The notes: generated by a model from the sequence alone, not told the origin. Numbered from the stretch's first letter, positions 34,464-47,600 are shown. The stretch is DNA of 64,000 bases from Hyalella azteca (GCF_000764305.2 NW_025946739.1:26991-90990), one strand, 5' to 3'. Numbers and translations are program-made.

Positions 34464-37400
34464 ATGGTGGTGTTGGACAACGTTTCAAATCCCTTCAAAA
34501 TGCCTAGCCGAGTCGGAGTAAATCTCCGAGCATCGGCCTATTTACATCAAGGCGATAGAAAATATATGGAGGATGAATTTGTGGTAGCTTATCAGCGAAC
34601 TGCAGACAAGAAAGACATTGAATACGCGTTTTTTGGGATTTTCGACGGCCATGGCGGGAAGGAGGCTGCACATTTTGCTAAAGATCATCTTATGGATAAT
34701 ATTGTTTCTCAGCGTTCATTTTGGTCTGATGATGATAACGACGTGCTAGATGCTATCAGAGAAGGGTTTATACAAACTCACATGGCAATGTGGAAAGTTG
34801 TAGGTAAGTCTATCATTTGAATGTGGATTCTTTGCTGCTGCTGTAACTGGGATGTCCAATTTCCAAACTCCTTGGGCTTGGGAATGGGCCATGACTGAGA
34901 ATTGTACCTATTCATTTATAATAATAAATAAAATGAATAGCTATGTGAAGTTGTGTGTACTTGAGCAGTTGAGCATGACTAAGACTAGCATTCCAAGTTA
35001 ACTAATTCTATACACTTGGAGTCAGGCATGGAATATAGGTAGCCTATCCCTATCTAGGTAGGGTAAACGCCATAGTGACAAAGCAGAGAGTTTTTTAGAC
35101 TCTCCCTCAAGTTCATTTCTGAGTCTTATAAGTAGACCAATGAAGTATCATGGATACCAGCATTATCATACTTAAGAAATTGGTTTAAAACTTGAGTTAT
35201 TGAGGAAATTAAAAATGAACTGATTCCAAAAAAGCTCTGGTTTGCCACTATGGTAAACGCGGTATATTCCGACATCGTAGGTAATTCTGTCACTTCTCTA
35301 GTTTTTCCTTTATATTAAGCTTTGTTTTAGTTCCATGCGTTCATTGATGGTTGAAATGGTGACGTCATACATTTGCGTGTNCTCCAGCAACTACCTAGCA
35401 ACTCAGTTGCTGGAGTGTGTGGTATAGTATAGAGCATATAGTTTAGTGTGGTATAGTTAAACATATAGTGTGGTATATAGTTTGGTGAAATGGTGGGATT
35501 CCAGCCATTGCAGTCACATTCCTGCACCCCAACCAGCAGAGTGGCGAGTGCTACGCTACAGTCAGTTCCGGAGACTGGGGCATAGCATAGTGGCAAAGCA
35601 GAGATTTTTTTAGACTCTCTTTCAAGTTCATTTCTGAGTCCTATAAGTAGACCAGTAAAGTATCCTGGATACCAGCATTATCATACATAAGAAATTGGTT
35701 TAAATCTTGAGTAAATGAGAAAAGCAAAAAATGAACTGGTTCTAAAAAAGCTCTGGTTTACCACTATGGGGCATATTAAATTAGTAATTCACTAATTGGC
35801 ACCATGGTTGAATTCTAGGAAATTGTTGGTCAATTACGTACACCAGGACTGGGACAGTGGGAGTGCTCCAGGGCTACTCTCTGCAGTCTCTTCACTCTCT
35901 TGAGGAATGGGGGCGGGTGGTTACCTTGGGTTGCTAACTATTATGGTGCTGCACAGTGCACAGTTGCTGTTGTAAGCAGCCATGGAATATAGCTACTTGG
36001 CAAGCCATGACTGGATTTTTTCAGCCTGCTGAAAAAGCCCTACTTAAGAAAAGAGTAGGACTGGAAAAGTCCTATTTTTTTCTGAAGTATTGCAGCTCTA
36101 ATATTGTATTATCATATAATTTCAGTACGTGGGAAATCTCGTGGCTCTAATGTCATGTATTTTTATTCAATTGCAAGAATTGCAGTTTGCACTTTGCAAA
36201 CACATCGTTTCACAAAATTTTAAGCTTCCACAATGATGGCACAATCTGCATTACTTCAATGCTCTTGCTAAAATATCCTGCAGAATGTAATAAAAACATG
36301 TCAATCCAAAATGTTTCCTTGAAGATTGCATAGCTGCAGTCACGTCTGAGGGGTCAGACATCATCATGTGTTCAGTTGCCACTTAAGTGAAGGCAAATGC
36401 CAGTTTTGGTGTTCAACTGTTTTTAGGGTCAATTTAAAGATTTAGGTAAAATATGCATGGACTTTGTGAATAAGTTTGCAGCTCATAAATGGCTTTTCAT
36501 TCCCGAGACATGGAATTCATGACTCAAAGAAATGGAATCATGGCTGGCTAATCCATGAAACCTCAGCTCAAAAAATTCAGTTGCGACTCGCCAAGTAGAT
36601 ATATCCCATGCCTGGCTGTAAGGCACTCATCCAGGACTCCATGCCATCCCACTCAGACTGAAAGAGGACGAGCATGCTGCCGCTACTGCTGGCCCGTTTG
36701 TATTGGAGCGTGCGTCTGTCCGCTCATAGTTTTGGCTGCCACGCTTCTCTATATTATTTTGTTTTTAATTGATATGAATAAACTATATTTAAGGCATTCA
36801 AACAACTCCTAAGTTACTCAAAACTGAATGCATCTGCTTGCAATTTGGAATATAAGTAGATATTACCAATGTGCTGTATTTGAAACAATTACAAATTTTT
36901 ACATTGCATCATTCTTAATTGAAACAAAAAAATGTGATTCAGTCAAGTCTAGAGACTTCCATTATAGGATCAGTGACCAGCAAAGTCTGTGCCTAGTCTA
37001 GCATCCATTAGAGGAAATTTTCTGGTAGACATTTGAAACAAGTTCAATGGTCTGTAAGGTAAACAAAATGGAGCAGCATAGCACAAGCTTCATGCAATTC
37101 ACCATATGGTAATGTGTTGCGTGTGAACAAAAAGTGTGTTGCTTATTTTTTTATTTAGATTTTTTATCCTGCCTTAAAGTGCAGTGTTAAGGAAGCACAT
37201 TAAAATTTTAAATGCGTGTAAATGAATGAGTGTTTCCTCCGTTAGTTAAGTCAGTAAGACTGGTAGGAATGAGGATTATGATGTTCCAGGCTCCTTCTGT
37301 TAGCTTTAGTACCGACTGGAGTGCAACTTTGCAAGTGTTGTATTTCAGTTGGTAAAATAAATTGTTTTCTACTTTTTTTCACATGAAACAGTCTTTATTT

Positions 37401-40400
37401 TGCAGTTATGGTATGAATGTGTTATTTAAATTTTCAATTTGTCATTAAACAGTAGTATAATTACCTAGATTTCCTTGTGAATTGGATAGGCATTTAGATG
37501 GTGGCAGGTGCAAGTGACAATGTCTGATGGTGGGTGGTCAACTGCCACCATCAGACAGCACTCACACTTGCTAGCCGTCAGCTGAACCATGATGCTGCGG
37601 TGCAGTGCGCTCAGAAATTCACGCCGCAGCACACGCATGCTCAGAAATTCCATAAATAGATGGCAATGAAGAATGCATCTAGAATGGCACCATGCCTGCA
37701 TATATTCTAAATTTCTAGNAAACAAAATTGATGTAAAATTTGTAATTGTTCCTTTTGCAGTGCATTGATTATCTATATTTATATTCCAAATTTCAAGCAG
37801 ATCCGTTCAGTATTGATGAGACTTATGAGTTGTTTGGTTGTGCAAAAAGTTAGGTTTTGTGTTAACTAAGCAGCCAGGTCCAGAGAAACTCATTGCATAA
37901 AAGTTTGATTTATAACTTATTCATAATGGAATTAGACAAAAAAGTACCTAAAAACATCTATAACATGCAAAAATACTAATGCCATAATACATAAAACCAA
38001 AACCATACCAATAGCATGCATTGTTTTACAAATATGACAAAAGAATGTTGATAGAAAATATAGACATTCGAAACAAGTTTGATCATCTGTAATGTAAACA
38101 AAGAGAAGCACTTGTAAGCCTCAGGCTACTCTCCATGCAGTGATGTGTTGTGTTTAAACTTGCAACATGTTGCTCATGTTTTCATTTTGATCTTGAACCT
38201 TACCTTAATGTGCTGTGTAAAGCAACCACATTTAAATTTCAAAATGATGCAAGTGCCTGAGTGTTTCTTTGGTTAGTCATGAATAAATGGTTTGCTATGT
38301 ACTGGTTGCTATGGCAACCTGCAACTCTGCAAAGCATGGTGCAATTCTATAGTAATATACAAAAACATGGTATTTTGAGATTTTGGACTGATCGATGCTA
38401 TATTATGGACCAGTCCACAGAACACTAGCATCACCTCTCACAAGACACAACTGCATACTAAATAAACAAAAGACAGCATTGGCTAGAAGTGCCATCACTC
38501 ATCAGTTTAACCAACAAAAAATATGAATTTTTTAAATAAAAGGATGTATTGAAGTCAGGTCATTAAATGCCTGAAAAATATTGAAAATTTGAGTTTCTGC
38601 TTCGATTTCAATGCTGTTAAGATTGAAATCTTCAAAGTATCTCTCTTATCACATATACTTATTAGATAAAATGAAATTTGGCCATATATGTCACTAAAAA
38701 CCACTTACAGAATTGGTTGGTACACTCATTCCAATCAAATGTATGGTTTACAAAAGTCTCTTGACATTGATTGCAAATGTAAAGAAGTAGATATGTGTTT
38801 TCATTACTAATTTATCATGAATGTTGTATCCCCAGATTTCCATGCTTTGTTACAAGTGAAATTCATTACCTGAAAAAATAATTTTCAAGTAAAACGTGAA
38901 AACTCGCATCATGTGAATTCCCCCATCACAATTATGTAACTAAGTCTGTCTGAAAAGTTTTCTATGAGTTACAGTCATAAGAGAAAATTATATAGAATCT
39001 AATTTCTTTGCCACAAATTTATTTGTAGATATTCAACAAAAACAAGTAATGATTAAACAATTTTATAAAATTTAATGAAAATTTAAGCATATTTTAAGTC
39101 TAGGATGGCTGGCCCAAACAACATTTTTGATAATACTTGTCTCTTCTTACTAAAATATTAATATATTATTTTAATATATTATTTAAAGAGCTGCAACTCA
39201 CTGCATTGGTGATGGCCTAAGTTTATGCAAAATTAAAGAATTTTGATTGGAATTTGAATAAATTGAGAAAGATTTGTTTAATAATTTAAGCTTATTTCTA
39301 AATTTACTTATTATATTGTTCTTTCCAGAAAAATGGCCTCTCACAGCATCTGGCTGGCCTAGTACTTCTGGGTCGACAGCCTCTGTGGCGTTCATCCGCA
39401 AGCAGAAGATCTACATTGGTCATGTTGGAGACTCGGGGATCTGCTTGGGTTATGAAGACTCCAGTGAGTTCCTTTTTTATTTCAATTTCACTTGTAGTTA
39501 CTTATTTCATAATGTGCAAGTGCACCAAAATTCATGAAACAATTCCAGGAAATTTGATATTTCATTTAGCATGTTGGATGGTTACACCATGTACTTGTTT
39601 CTAGTATTTGCATTTACACTACATACAGGGTGATTTGTGGAAACATCTGGACTTGAAAACTCAATAAAAAAGAACTAGGAAAGATATCATTACAAGATGA
39701 ATTTTATTGAAAAAGACATCACCTGAATTTATGTATCACTTAGTTTTAAAGATGACATCAAATAAATTATGTTCCCCATTGTCAATGCATTCTGTTATTT
39801 GATTTTTGACATTTTTTGTAGTCCCAGTCGACTCACTGAAGCATATTGATGGGTATGTTGGCAATAGCTTGGGGTATGTTGTTTGTCAAATGCTGTAGGT
39901 TCCTTGAACAGTCATTGTAAACAATCGATTTAAGATATCTCCCATAAAAATTGACATGGAGCCAAATAGAGGGATTGGGTTGGTCACAGAAGGTAACCTC
40001 ACCAGAAGATAAGAAAATACCGTACCTGTCAATATGCTTAAGCAAGTTGAAGGGAACTTCAAAAATCGACCAGCTGAATGCACTGGAAACAGAAGACGTC
40101 ATTTGTCCGATGTCTTATTTATAACTAAGTGATGGATAAATTCAAGTAATGTCTTTTTCAATAAGTCCTTTTTTATTGAGGTTTCAGATCACAAAATTTT
40201 GGTGACTCACCCTGGACTTGTATTTAACCCTACAGATGGCTACTGGTTGGGGGAGCATCTAACCAAAGACCACAAACCAGAGAGTAACCAGGAGAAGAGT
40301 CGCATCACTCGCTGTGGAGGCAAGGTGGTCAACAAATCGGGTGTTCCTCGTGTGGTGTGGAATAGGCCCAAGCGAGGCCATAAGGGCCCTGTCAGAAGGT

Positions 40401-43400
40401 CCACCCCCATGGACGAGATTCCTTTTCTTGCTGTTGCAAGATCGCTGGGTGAGTTCACTTGTCAGGAGGCTGAAGTAGCTGACATGAAATCAGATTTTGG
40501 TTACATGAGGAAGAAATTCCACATTAACCTTAATCCAATGTTGAGTTCTAAATTTTGGTTGAGAATCTAATTGGAGCAATCCTGTTTTGACACAATAATT
40601 TAACATTAATAATTGCTGAGAAAAATGTATACATTATTTCTGAGCTTATAATTTGATGAAATTCTATCGGCATTGAATATTATTACAGTATATTCCAACG
40701 AGTGTATATGTGTATTGTTTAAAAAATTTCTATGCTAATGCTTTTTAATTCTGTGCTAATGCTTTCTTTCAATTCATTTGTTTTATATTTATATTGGTTA
40801 GATTCGTGAGAATCTTCAGTGGTGGTTTTGTTCCAGGTGATCTTTGGAGTTACAACCCCACGAACAACCAGTTTGTGGTGTCGCCTGTGCCTGATGTGCA
40901 CGTCCATCCTATAGACATCAAGCGTCACCGCTGCCTCATCTTCGGCACAGATGGCCTATGGAACGTCATGTCGCCCTATATGGCCGTCAATATCGCCTAC
41001 CACACAGAACTGAACAATGAGAACCATTATCTGGGCCTGGTCATGCCATGTGGAACTGTAAGTTGAAATAACTAGGCTTTAGCTTCTTCACATTTGGAAA
41101 CAGTATAATGATGTATACTGCTTTGTGTTCACGTCAAATATAAATCTTATACCTATATATATGTGTCCTTGATTGCAATTGTTGTAATTAAACTCTATTC
41201 TACTTTTGAACTACTTAAAGGTTCAATTGAACATCTATATATAGTCCAAAATATATATACTCTTTCACCTAAGCAGGCCCTTAATCCCATGAAATCTCCA
41301 TCCTAACTTCCTCAATGTTCACTAAATGTAGGTAATTAATTATGTGTGCAGCAACACATGTGGGTAAACCCGTCACGCTCCGTGGTGAAGGGAGCTCTGG
41401 ATCGTTACAGCCGCTGCAACCTGCGCGCTGACAACACGAGTGCTGTTGTGGTCTTCTTGGACCCTCCTGGCCGCCCCAAGAGAGAGGTACTTCTCATCTA
41501 TTGCGTTCAGAGTCCCAGCATGGGTGATCTCTCTTCCCAGCGTTGGCATAATGCTTTGTTTTATTGCACTGATGTTTCTTGGTATATTTTAAACAATGCT
41601 GAACTGCTCTCATTAGTTTCAGAATCATTTCATGGAATAATTTAACTTTTGTGTATCCACATTTATTACTATATCTTTAAATGATCTTTGATACATTTTC
41701 AAGCGTTGAAACTAATTTGTAAAAAAACATGATGTCGATACATCGTACCTATTTGATCCAATTGAGCCTAGAGTATTTTCAGACTATTCCTGAAAATGTA
41801 CCTAGCAAATTGTCTTGAATTTTTAACTATTTTGACTTGTAAATTCAAATTTAACTGGTGTTAAGCATCTAACTTAACTTGTTAGCGCCCTGTGATTCGA
41901 CATATAAAATTTTAGGTGTCAAGTTCACCTTACCTGGCTGCACTTTTTTTCTTCGCGAGTGTCTTGTCCTGAAATTAATTTTATTTTTGACAGGTATTAC
42001 TGCAACGCAAAGGCCTGTCATCTCCATCAAACGTCACCGCTCAAGATGCTGCTGCCAGCTCCACTTCAGTAGGGTCTCCAGCCAAGAGCGCTGACTGCAA
42101 GGTCCAGGTGCACGTCTACAATATTGATACCAACAAGTCCAGCAAATCTACTGATGGCCAAACACCTCACGGACTTCTAAGAATAACTGAAAGATCGCCG
42201 CAAAAATGGCAGCTTAATCCCGAGTCTTGCGAGAACAGGAATGAAAATGACCGGGCACCTATCCCGCAATCTCCATCTAAGCCATTCCCTAAAGCCTTAG
42301 CAGAGGACAATGAACAAGCTTCTACTCCAGGCACGTCGGAATTAGGCACAAAGCGAGCTGCCGCACCATGTGCTATGGCTGTCAATCCCTTGATAGCAGC
42401 GAAGAACTCATTAGCTTCAATCTCGACTAGTACTCTATCTCCTCTCTCATCATCTTTGTCATCACTAAAAGTTCCTTCATCCCTCCCTTCTCTGCGCTCT
42501 GGTGGCCGGACCATTTCATCGGACTTTGTAGCATCACCTGCCGCTGCAACAAGCCAAGCTACCAGATTGTCTCTGTGTACTAAATGTGACAGTCCTAGAA
42601 GAAGCTCAACTTTGGTTCAAAAGAAACTTAACTCCCACCCACCTAATCCTAATAGTGACGGCAAAGACGACATCCCTTCTGCAAGCATCGCCAGTAATAG
42701 AGCAGCTAAGAGGGAGAGAGATGAGGATGAAACTGATCAGTGCTTTAACGTTAAGAAGTCGTGTGCAGAATGCAAATGTAATGACCAGCTTCCGTTGCAA
42801 CCTGAAGATTCTCGAGGTGACAGAACTCCTAGTAGTGCGTCTAGTGTTATCCCTAGTGATGTAAGTAACGCTTCTAGTGTTAGCCATTCCCTTGAATCTA
42901 GTCCAAAAACTTCGAAATCCAAGTCCTCAGCAACAACTTCTGAATCTAGCAAAGTTAATCGCAAAAGAGATGATATTCAAATACCTCTTATATCAAGCAG
43001 CACATGGGTATCTTGTAACACAAGCAGCAGCAACTCTGATGCCAGCGTCTCCTCACCTTCAGCCACAGTTGATCCAGCCAGTAAATTAAAATTGAAGAAA
43101 TTTGTTCAGCATGGCTCGGGTAAGTAAATATTTTAGCAGCTAAGTCCCATTATACTTTTTATTTGATGACTAGACGAGCCCAAGAGCTTTGCGCCGATTG
43201 CATAGAAAATTTTTAACTCTCAGCAGAAATCCGGCCAGCTTTCGAGGCCTGTTGTGGCAATCACCAATTATCGAGCTTTTGCCTTCGCTGCTTCAGGAGC
43301 TAGTAGTGAGGGGCAGCCGCTAGATTGAAGCATTTTCTTATTTCAATGGCTGTTGGGTGGTCAGTAGCTGGTCACGTGACTAACTATCGGCCACCTGATT

Positions 43401-44672
43401 AGCTAGGAATAGACTGCTATGGTTATAAAAAAGTAACTTTAGCTTTCACTAAACATTGTGTAAAGTTTAATTCCTGATGATGGACGATGAATCTTACTTG
43501 ACCTCGTCATTCATTGATAGTATAACATTCGCAATTGAGGGCTATGAATAAAGATTCTATATTTTCATTCGCTATAATGAATGTATGATATATGATCGTT
43601 TGAAAATTTTACATATTATTGATAGTGGCCTCATAGGACGCACACTAACGCCCACAGTTTAGTAAAATTGTAAGCCAGTAATAGCCCCGTGTATGATACG
43701 CTTCATGGCGTATGCTAGTTGCGGCTAGTTATAATTACCAGCTTTCACAATTTGACACAAAGCTCCTATAAACACTTAAGTCACGACAAGCATCGCCGAC
43801 CCTCCTACTGATTCCATAACATTTGCAACGCGCACTTTCGTAGTAGCGGGCTAGTATTGAAGTGTATCGAATGTCACGTAACGAGAGGAAGACACAGAAA
43901 AAGTATTTTGCAAATCATGCCTTACCGTGTTACTGCCAAGTTTTGTTGGCTGCCAAATGCTAAGTTTGTCCGACTGTCATTGATTGGGCAGAGGTACCAT
44001 CGTTTAATTTCTTATCCATGGAATGTTTATCAATCATTAACTTTTCATTGAATCGTTGGATTTTGTGTCTTCTCGCGTGATGCAGAGGGTTAATAAAATA
44101 GATATATATTTATTTGTAATTGTATAAATTCAGATGTTGTCAGCGGGCTTTCTTTTGCAGGTGACGTGGTGCAAGTCGAGCTTGTGAGGCACCGCACGCG
44201 ATCATCAGTGGTGACGAAGCCTGTGCCACAGAAGACTATGCGCTCAGACGGTGGCATTGATACAATCACCTCTCACCTCAAAACGTCAAGCTGCTCCGGT
44301 CAAAATGCCAACTTGGAACACAAATTTCAAATTGAAAACTCGCTTGTTTCTGCCGTTTCTTGCCCAACTTCTGAACCGTCTGCTTCTAATCGTATTTTAA
44401 AGTCCGTCAACAGAGGCTCTCCGAACGAAACCAAAACTTCATGCCTTAAGAGCCTTTGCTCAGGCTCAGTCAAAAGTAGCTCGTCTCTTAAGACAAGCAA
44501 GTATGCCTTCAAAGTAGGCAAGAAGAAACGTAGCCACTCTGTGCCATCCCTCTGTAACGATAGCGCTACTGCTCTGCCACCTAAGAAAAAGTCAGCCACT
44601 ATGCATCTTCGAAGCGGCAAGCCAATGATCACTCGAAGTCAAGAAAGAGGATACAAAAACGTCAGCAAATAG
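34464..44672 (+). CDS. PPM1D: PPM1D/Wip1-type protein phosphatase 2C (7 exons)
   Basis: Metal-dependent Ser/Thr phosphatase; in vertebrates Wip1 dephosphorylates ATM/p53/p38 pathway proteins in the nucleus. Exons: 34464-34803, 39329-39463, 40236-40448, 40837-41057, 41352-41486, 41994-43119, 44161-44672. All are GT-AG with consistent phase, giving about 893 aa. PP2C motifs in order: RKYMEDE (32-38), DGHGG metal site (61-65), PSTSGSTAS (124-132), HVGDSG (145-150), DHKPE (170-174), VARSLGD (225-231), GTDGLWN (266-272, metal D268), [10 protein letters not shown] (328-337, metal D329). The segment [10 protein letters not shown] with GPVRRST is the Wip1-specific flap and sets it apart from other PP2Cs. 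The tail after residue ~350 (over 540 aa, Ser/Thr-rich, exons 6-7) is far longer than human (605 aa in total) and ends with basic runs ([16 protein letters not shown]) that look like nuclear localisation signals. An alternative ATG lies at 34500. An alternative in-frame exon 3 acceptor at 40187/40188 would add 16 aa from a transposon end. Confidence 0.92.
35071..35252. mobile_element. Short MITE, copy A, in PPM1D intron 1
   Basis: A 182-bp element with terminal inverted repeats CATAGTGACAAAGCAGAG and, on the other strand, CATAGTGGCAAACCAGAG. It is flanked by a perfect 8-bp direct repeat GTAAACGC (35063-35070 and 35253-35260). The 8-bp duplication points to hAT-type mobilisation. No coding capacity. 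Confidence 0.88.
35381..35419. other. N gap followed by hairpin in PPM1D intron 1
   Basis: A single N at 35381 directly precedes CTCCAGCAACT, a 16-bp spacer and AGTTGCTGGAG, an 11-bp perfect stem. The hairpin may have caused the gap. Confidence 0.85.
35586..35768. mobile_element. Short MITE, copy B, in PPM1D intron 1
   Basis: A 183-bp copy of the same MITE in the same orientation, about 515 bp downstream of copy A. Inverted ends read CATAGTGGCAAAGCAGAG and, on the other strand, CATAGTGGTAAACCAGAG. The flanking 8-mers GGGCATAG and GGGCATAT match at 7 of 8 bases. Separate target duplications show two insertions rather than one tandem duplication. Confidence 0.86.
37521..37557. repeat. 13-bp perfect hairpin in PPM1D intron 1
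   Basis: TGTCTGATGGTGG and its exact inverse CCACCATCAGACA around an 11-base loop. Confidence 0.85.
37719..37719. other. Assembly gap (single N) in PPM1D intron 1
   Basis: One undetermined base in intronic sequence between exon 1 and exon 2 of PPM1D. The intron length is therefore uncertain. Confidence 0.95.
39626..40214. mobile_element. Non-autonomous mariner-type element in PPM1D intron 2
   Basis: A 589-bp element starting CAGGGTGATTTGTGGAAAC right after a TA and ending with the inverse, TCACCCTG, at 40214. Its left ~100 bp (CTCAATAAAAAAG through the AAGTGATACATAAATTC-type segment) recurs in reverse at 40100-40184. The interior (39830-40010) is clearly similar to 18750-18905 of the longer element, including a GCATATTGATGGGTATGTTG segment, but the transposase core is missing. 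It is a deletion derivative of the same family. Its right end lies 21 bp before the preferred exon 3 acceptor of PPM1D and contains another acceptor-like CAG at 40185-40187. Confidence 0.82.
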
Positions 44673-47600
44673 CAAATGTGATCTGATTGTGAATTTAAGG
44701 GTAATTTTTTGAAATTTAATGTTTTGTTTCACTTTTTAGCAGTACATTTTGCTCCGAGGTGACATTTCCTTGCAAATTTTAAACCAAAGCTATCACTCTC
44801 AAAGATTAGATATGAGGTGTCAAAGTTTTTATTTGAAGCCTTCAACTACTCTTATGAAAAGCTTTGCGTCAAAAGGAAAGTTTGAAATGAGCTCCATCGC
44901 TATTAGTGAAGATAAAGATACATTTGTGGCAAAAACTTCGTAATTGTGCTGTTCATTCTTTGAACGGATATTGTTTCATGGATGAATTTTGATTTACTAA
45001 CCAACTATCTGGTTGCTACGAGTAAAGACGTATTGTTATGAAACTGTTTTACGACATTGGTCCACTCCAGTTAAATCGAGTTGTGGTTATTAGGCTTCAA
45101 CTCTTCTGTTATGCGCAAAGGAAACCTTGAACTAAACGTATTCACTGGCCGTCTTGAGTTGTTACGGAATAGTTCCCTAAGAGAAGTTAAGTCTTAAGTT
45201 GACATTGGATCAAGAGACTTTTTCTAACCCAATGAGGGCTACGTTTGTCTTATACATTTCATCTTCCATCGATTTTATTTGAACTTTGAATTCTTTTTAA
45301 TTTAAATAATTTATTTTGTTAAATAGCGAATAATGTGCAGTTAAATTTAACAAGGGAAACAATTTTTAAGTTGAAATGACGCTTGTGTCACCTTTCTGAT
45401 CACTGACAACTAGTTCAGGTCCTCAAGGTTCTAGCTTACCTCTCGTGTTCAAGAATTGGAAGCCTCTCATTCCAAAGTTTGGATATCGTTCTGTTCATCA
45501 ACCTTGACGATTGTAGAACCTACTTTTTTCAATTGTGGGTAATTTGAACGGTTGTTTTATTGCTAGAACTTGCATGCTCGAGGTTTGCACCGTTCTTGCT
45601 TTTAGTTCTATGTGTTTTTTTACTGACAATTTACAGTAAAAACATTTTTTTGTCATGATTTCATTCAATGCTATCATTTTTTTGCAAATTTTGATTTTTT
45701 TGCAATTAATGTTCACCTTTTTGCTGCACTTCTCGAAGTGTTACTGCTCTTAAGACGAAAAATTTTCACCATGCGATTAATTTTTGTCAACGTCTGTTCA
45801 ATTTGGATAGCAATTGTGTCAGTCGGGAAAAATCTCGTTTGGCTTTAGTAGTTTGGGCGTGATGAGTTGCACGTTACTCGTGATGGGTCTTAGTTTGACA
45901 GTTTGTCTGATCTCAAGCTTAGGCTGTTTAGTTGTAGAGGATTACCTTGTGAATATCGAATGTTTTTTCTGTTAAATTACAAGTCTGGTTGGTTGCATTT
46001 GTATTAACAAGAGGAGTTGCGTCATTATCTTGGTTTCAATTCGGAGACGGCTTTTAGTTTTAATTTTTAAGGATAATTTATTGACGAATATTTTTTTGCG
46101 CTGCTTTTACTTTCAACAAGATCACACGTGATCATGAATGCCGGAATAGAATTGCTTCATATTTTTAGCCATTTAAACCTTTGTGTTTTAAGATGAATGA
46201 TATATCAGAGCTACGGACAAAGTCATGGCTCTTTACAATGCTTCATTGATTGGAAAATTGCTAGACTTGATACCGTCGACGACGGTCGGGAGTCCATAAA
46301 TATTCGCGGCTCGTGACCAACCAAATCAGCTCCAGTGATCATCACTAATTACCGGATAATTTTGTTTCCTTGAAAGCAGATCTTATTTCGATATAATTTT
46401 GCAGGCTCCAAGCTTTTTTACACTTTGCGAACGGTGAAAATGATCACAGGTAAAATGTAATCTACAGCTCCATTTCTGATCTGGAATATTGTCTTGTTGT
46501 TAGAGTAGAAAATGTATGGGGAATTCTTTTGTTGAATGTAGATTGCCAGTAACTATCTTTTAAACATGTGAATGAGATCAAACTAACGTTGACGTGCCCG
46601 ACAATGCCGTTCAACCAAAGGACGATTTTGTAATGTGATTAATAACTGTAAATAAATAGAATTTGAAGAATTTTACAAGACATAATAAATGGAAGAAATT
46701 TCGTTCATCTTTCATTTGTCGCATCATATCTGTTGTGTAATTCCTGTACTTTGCATGCCAAATCATAAATTAATCGTTTCAGGTATTCCAATTGAGTATT
46801 ACAAAAACCATCACATCAACATACGTGGATGTAATTCACTGAAATGCTACTTATACGCTGGGGCAGCACGAAACAACGCTCACTTGCCCTCATGTGTCGG
46901 ATTAAGGAGCGATAACTCGATTAAATATTTTGAATGCACGACTGACCTTAACGGTTGTTGCGGCATTAGATCAGCGACTCTGTTGTCTAGACATGTGGTT
47001 AATTGCCGAGATCGAATTACCGCGATATTTCTTTTTTCTTCTCATATATTTTGCTCGTCCCGTCCTTCTGCAAATTAGTGCAAATAATCAAATACTTAAA
47101 ATGAAAATTGATGAGTTTTAAGGAAATAAAAAGTTGTTATAGCTATTATCACGCAACACGCTTCACTTCTAGTGCATAATGATGAGCTTGGTGCATTATA
47201 GGCGGAACGAGAGAAACCTGAAATGTAATCAGATAATTGGTTATTAAATTTACAAAGATTATGTCATGCAAGTGCGTTGAATTTTGTTAGGAATAGCAGC
47301 CGCAATGATTATCAGAATCATTTGAGGATGCGTGTCGAAATTTTAATCAAGTGGCCGGACAAGTTTAAAATTTTTATCACTGGAAATATGTTACGATTCA
47401 GAGCTTACGTTCGGTGAGTAAACTAACGTGCAATCCTACTACACAATGCATTGGCGCACTGATATTCGAGCCCAGCCGAGCAGAATCCCACAGCAGGCAA
47501 TTGCAGACACGGCTTGGCTCGGGATGTGGTATGTTTGTTTAGTGAGCCGAGAAAGACTCGTGAGTCAGACTCTGAAGTGAGTGGGGCCCTTTAATGGGCT

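Larger units (their letters stand above)
37026..38340 (+). repeat. Two diverged copies of a ~300-bp intronic repeat
   Basis: 37026-37340 and 38060-38340 share the order TAGACATT(T/C)GAAACAAG, GTAAACAAA, a GTGTTG-containing segment, CCTTA(A/C)-GTGC-GTGTTA/AA and GTGC-TGAGTGTTTC, with roughly 70% identity by eye. No inverted ends were identified. Confidence 0.6.
34804..39328 (+). other. PPM1D intron 1 (4.5 kb)
   Basis: Contains the two 8-bp-duplication MITEs, two N positions, the 37.0/38.1 kb repeat pair and hairpins at 35.38 and 37.52 kb. No exon-like frame with PP2C similarity was seen, and the flanking exons join in phase without one. Confidence 0.8.

Noticed and set aside
46689..47078. 129-aa open frame after PPM1D
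   Set aside because: No recognisable domain, AT-rich codons, follows candidate poly(A) signals; likely chance.
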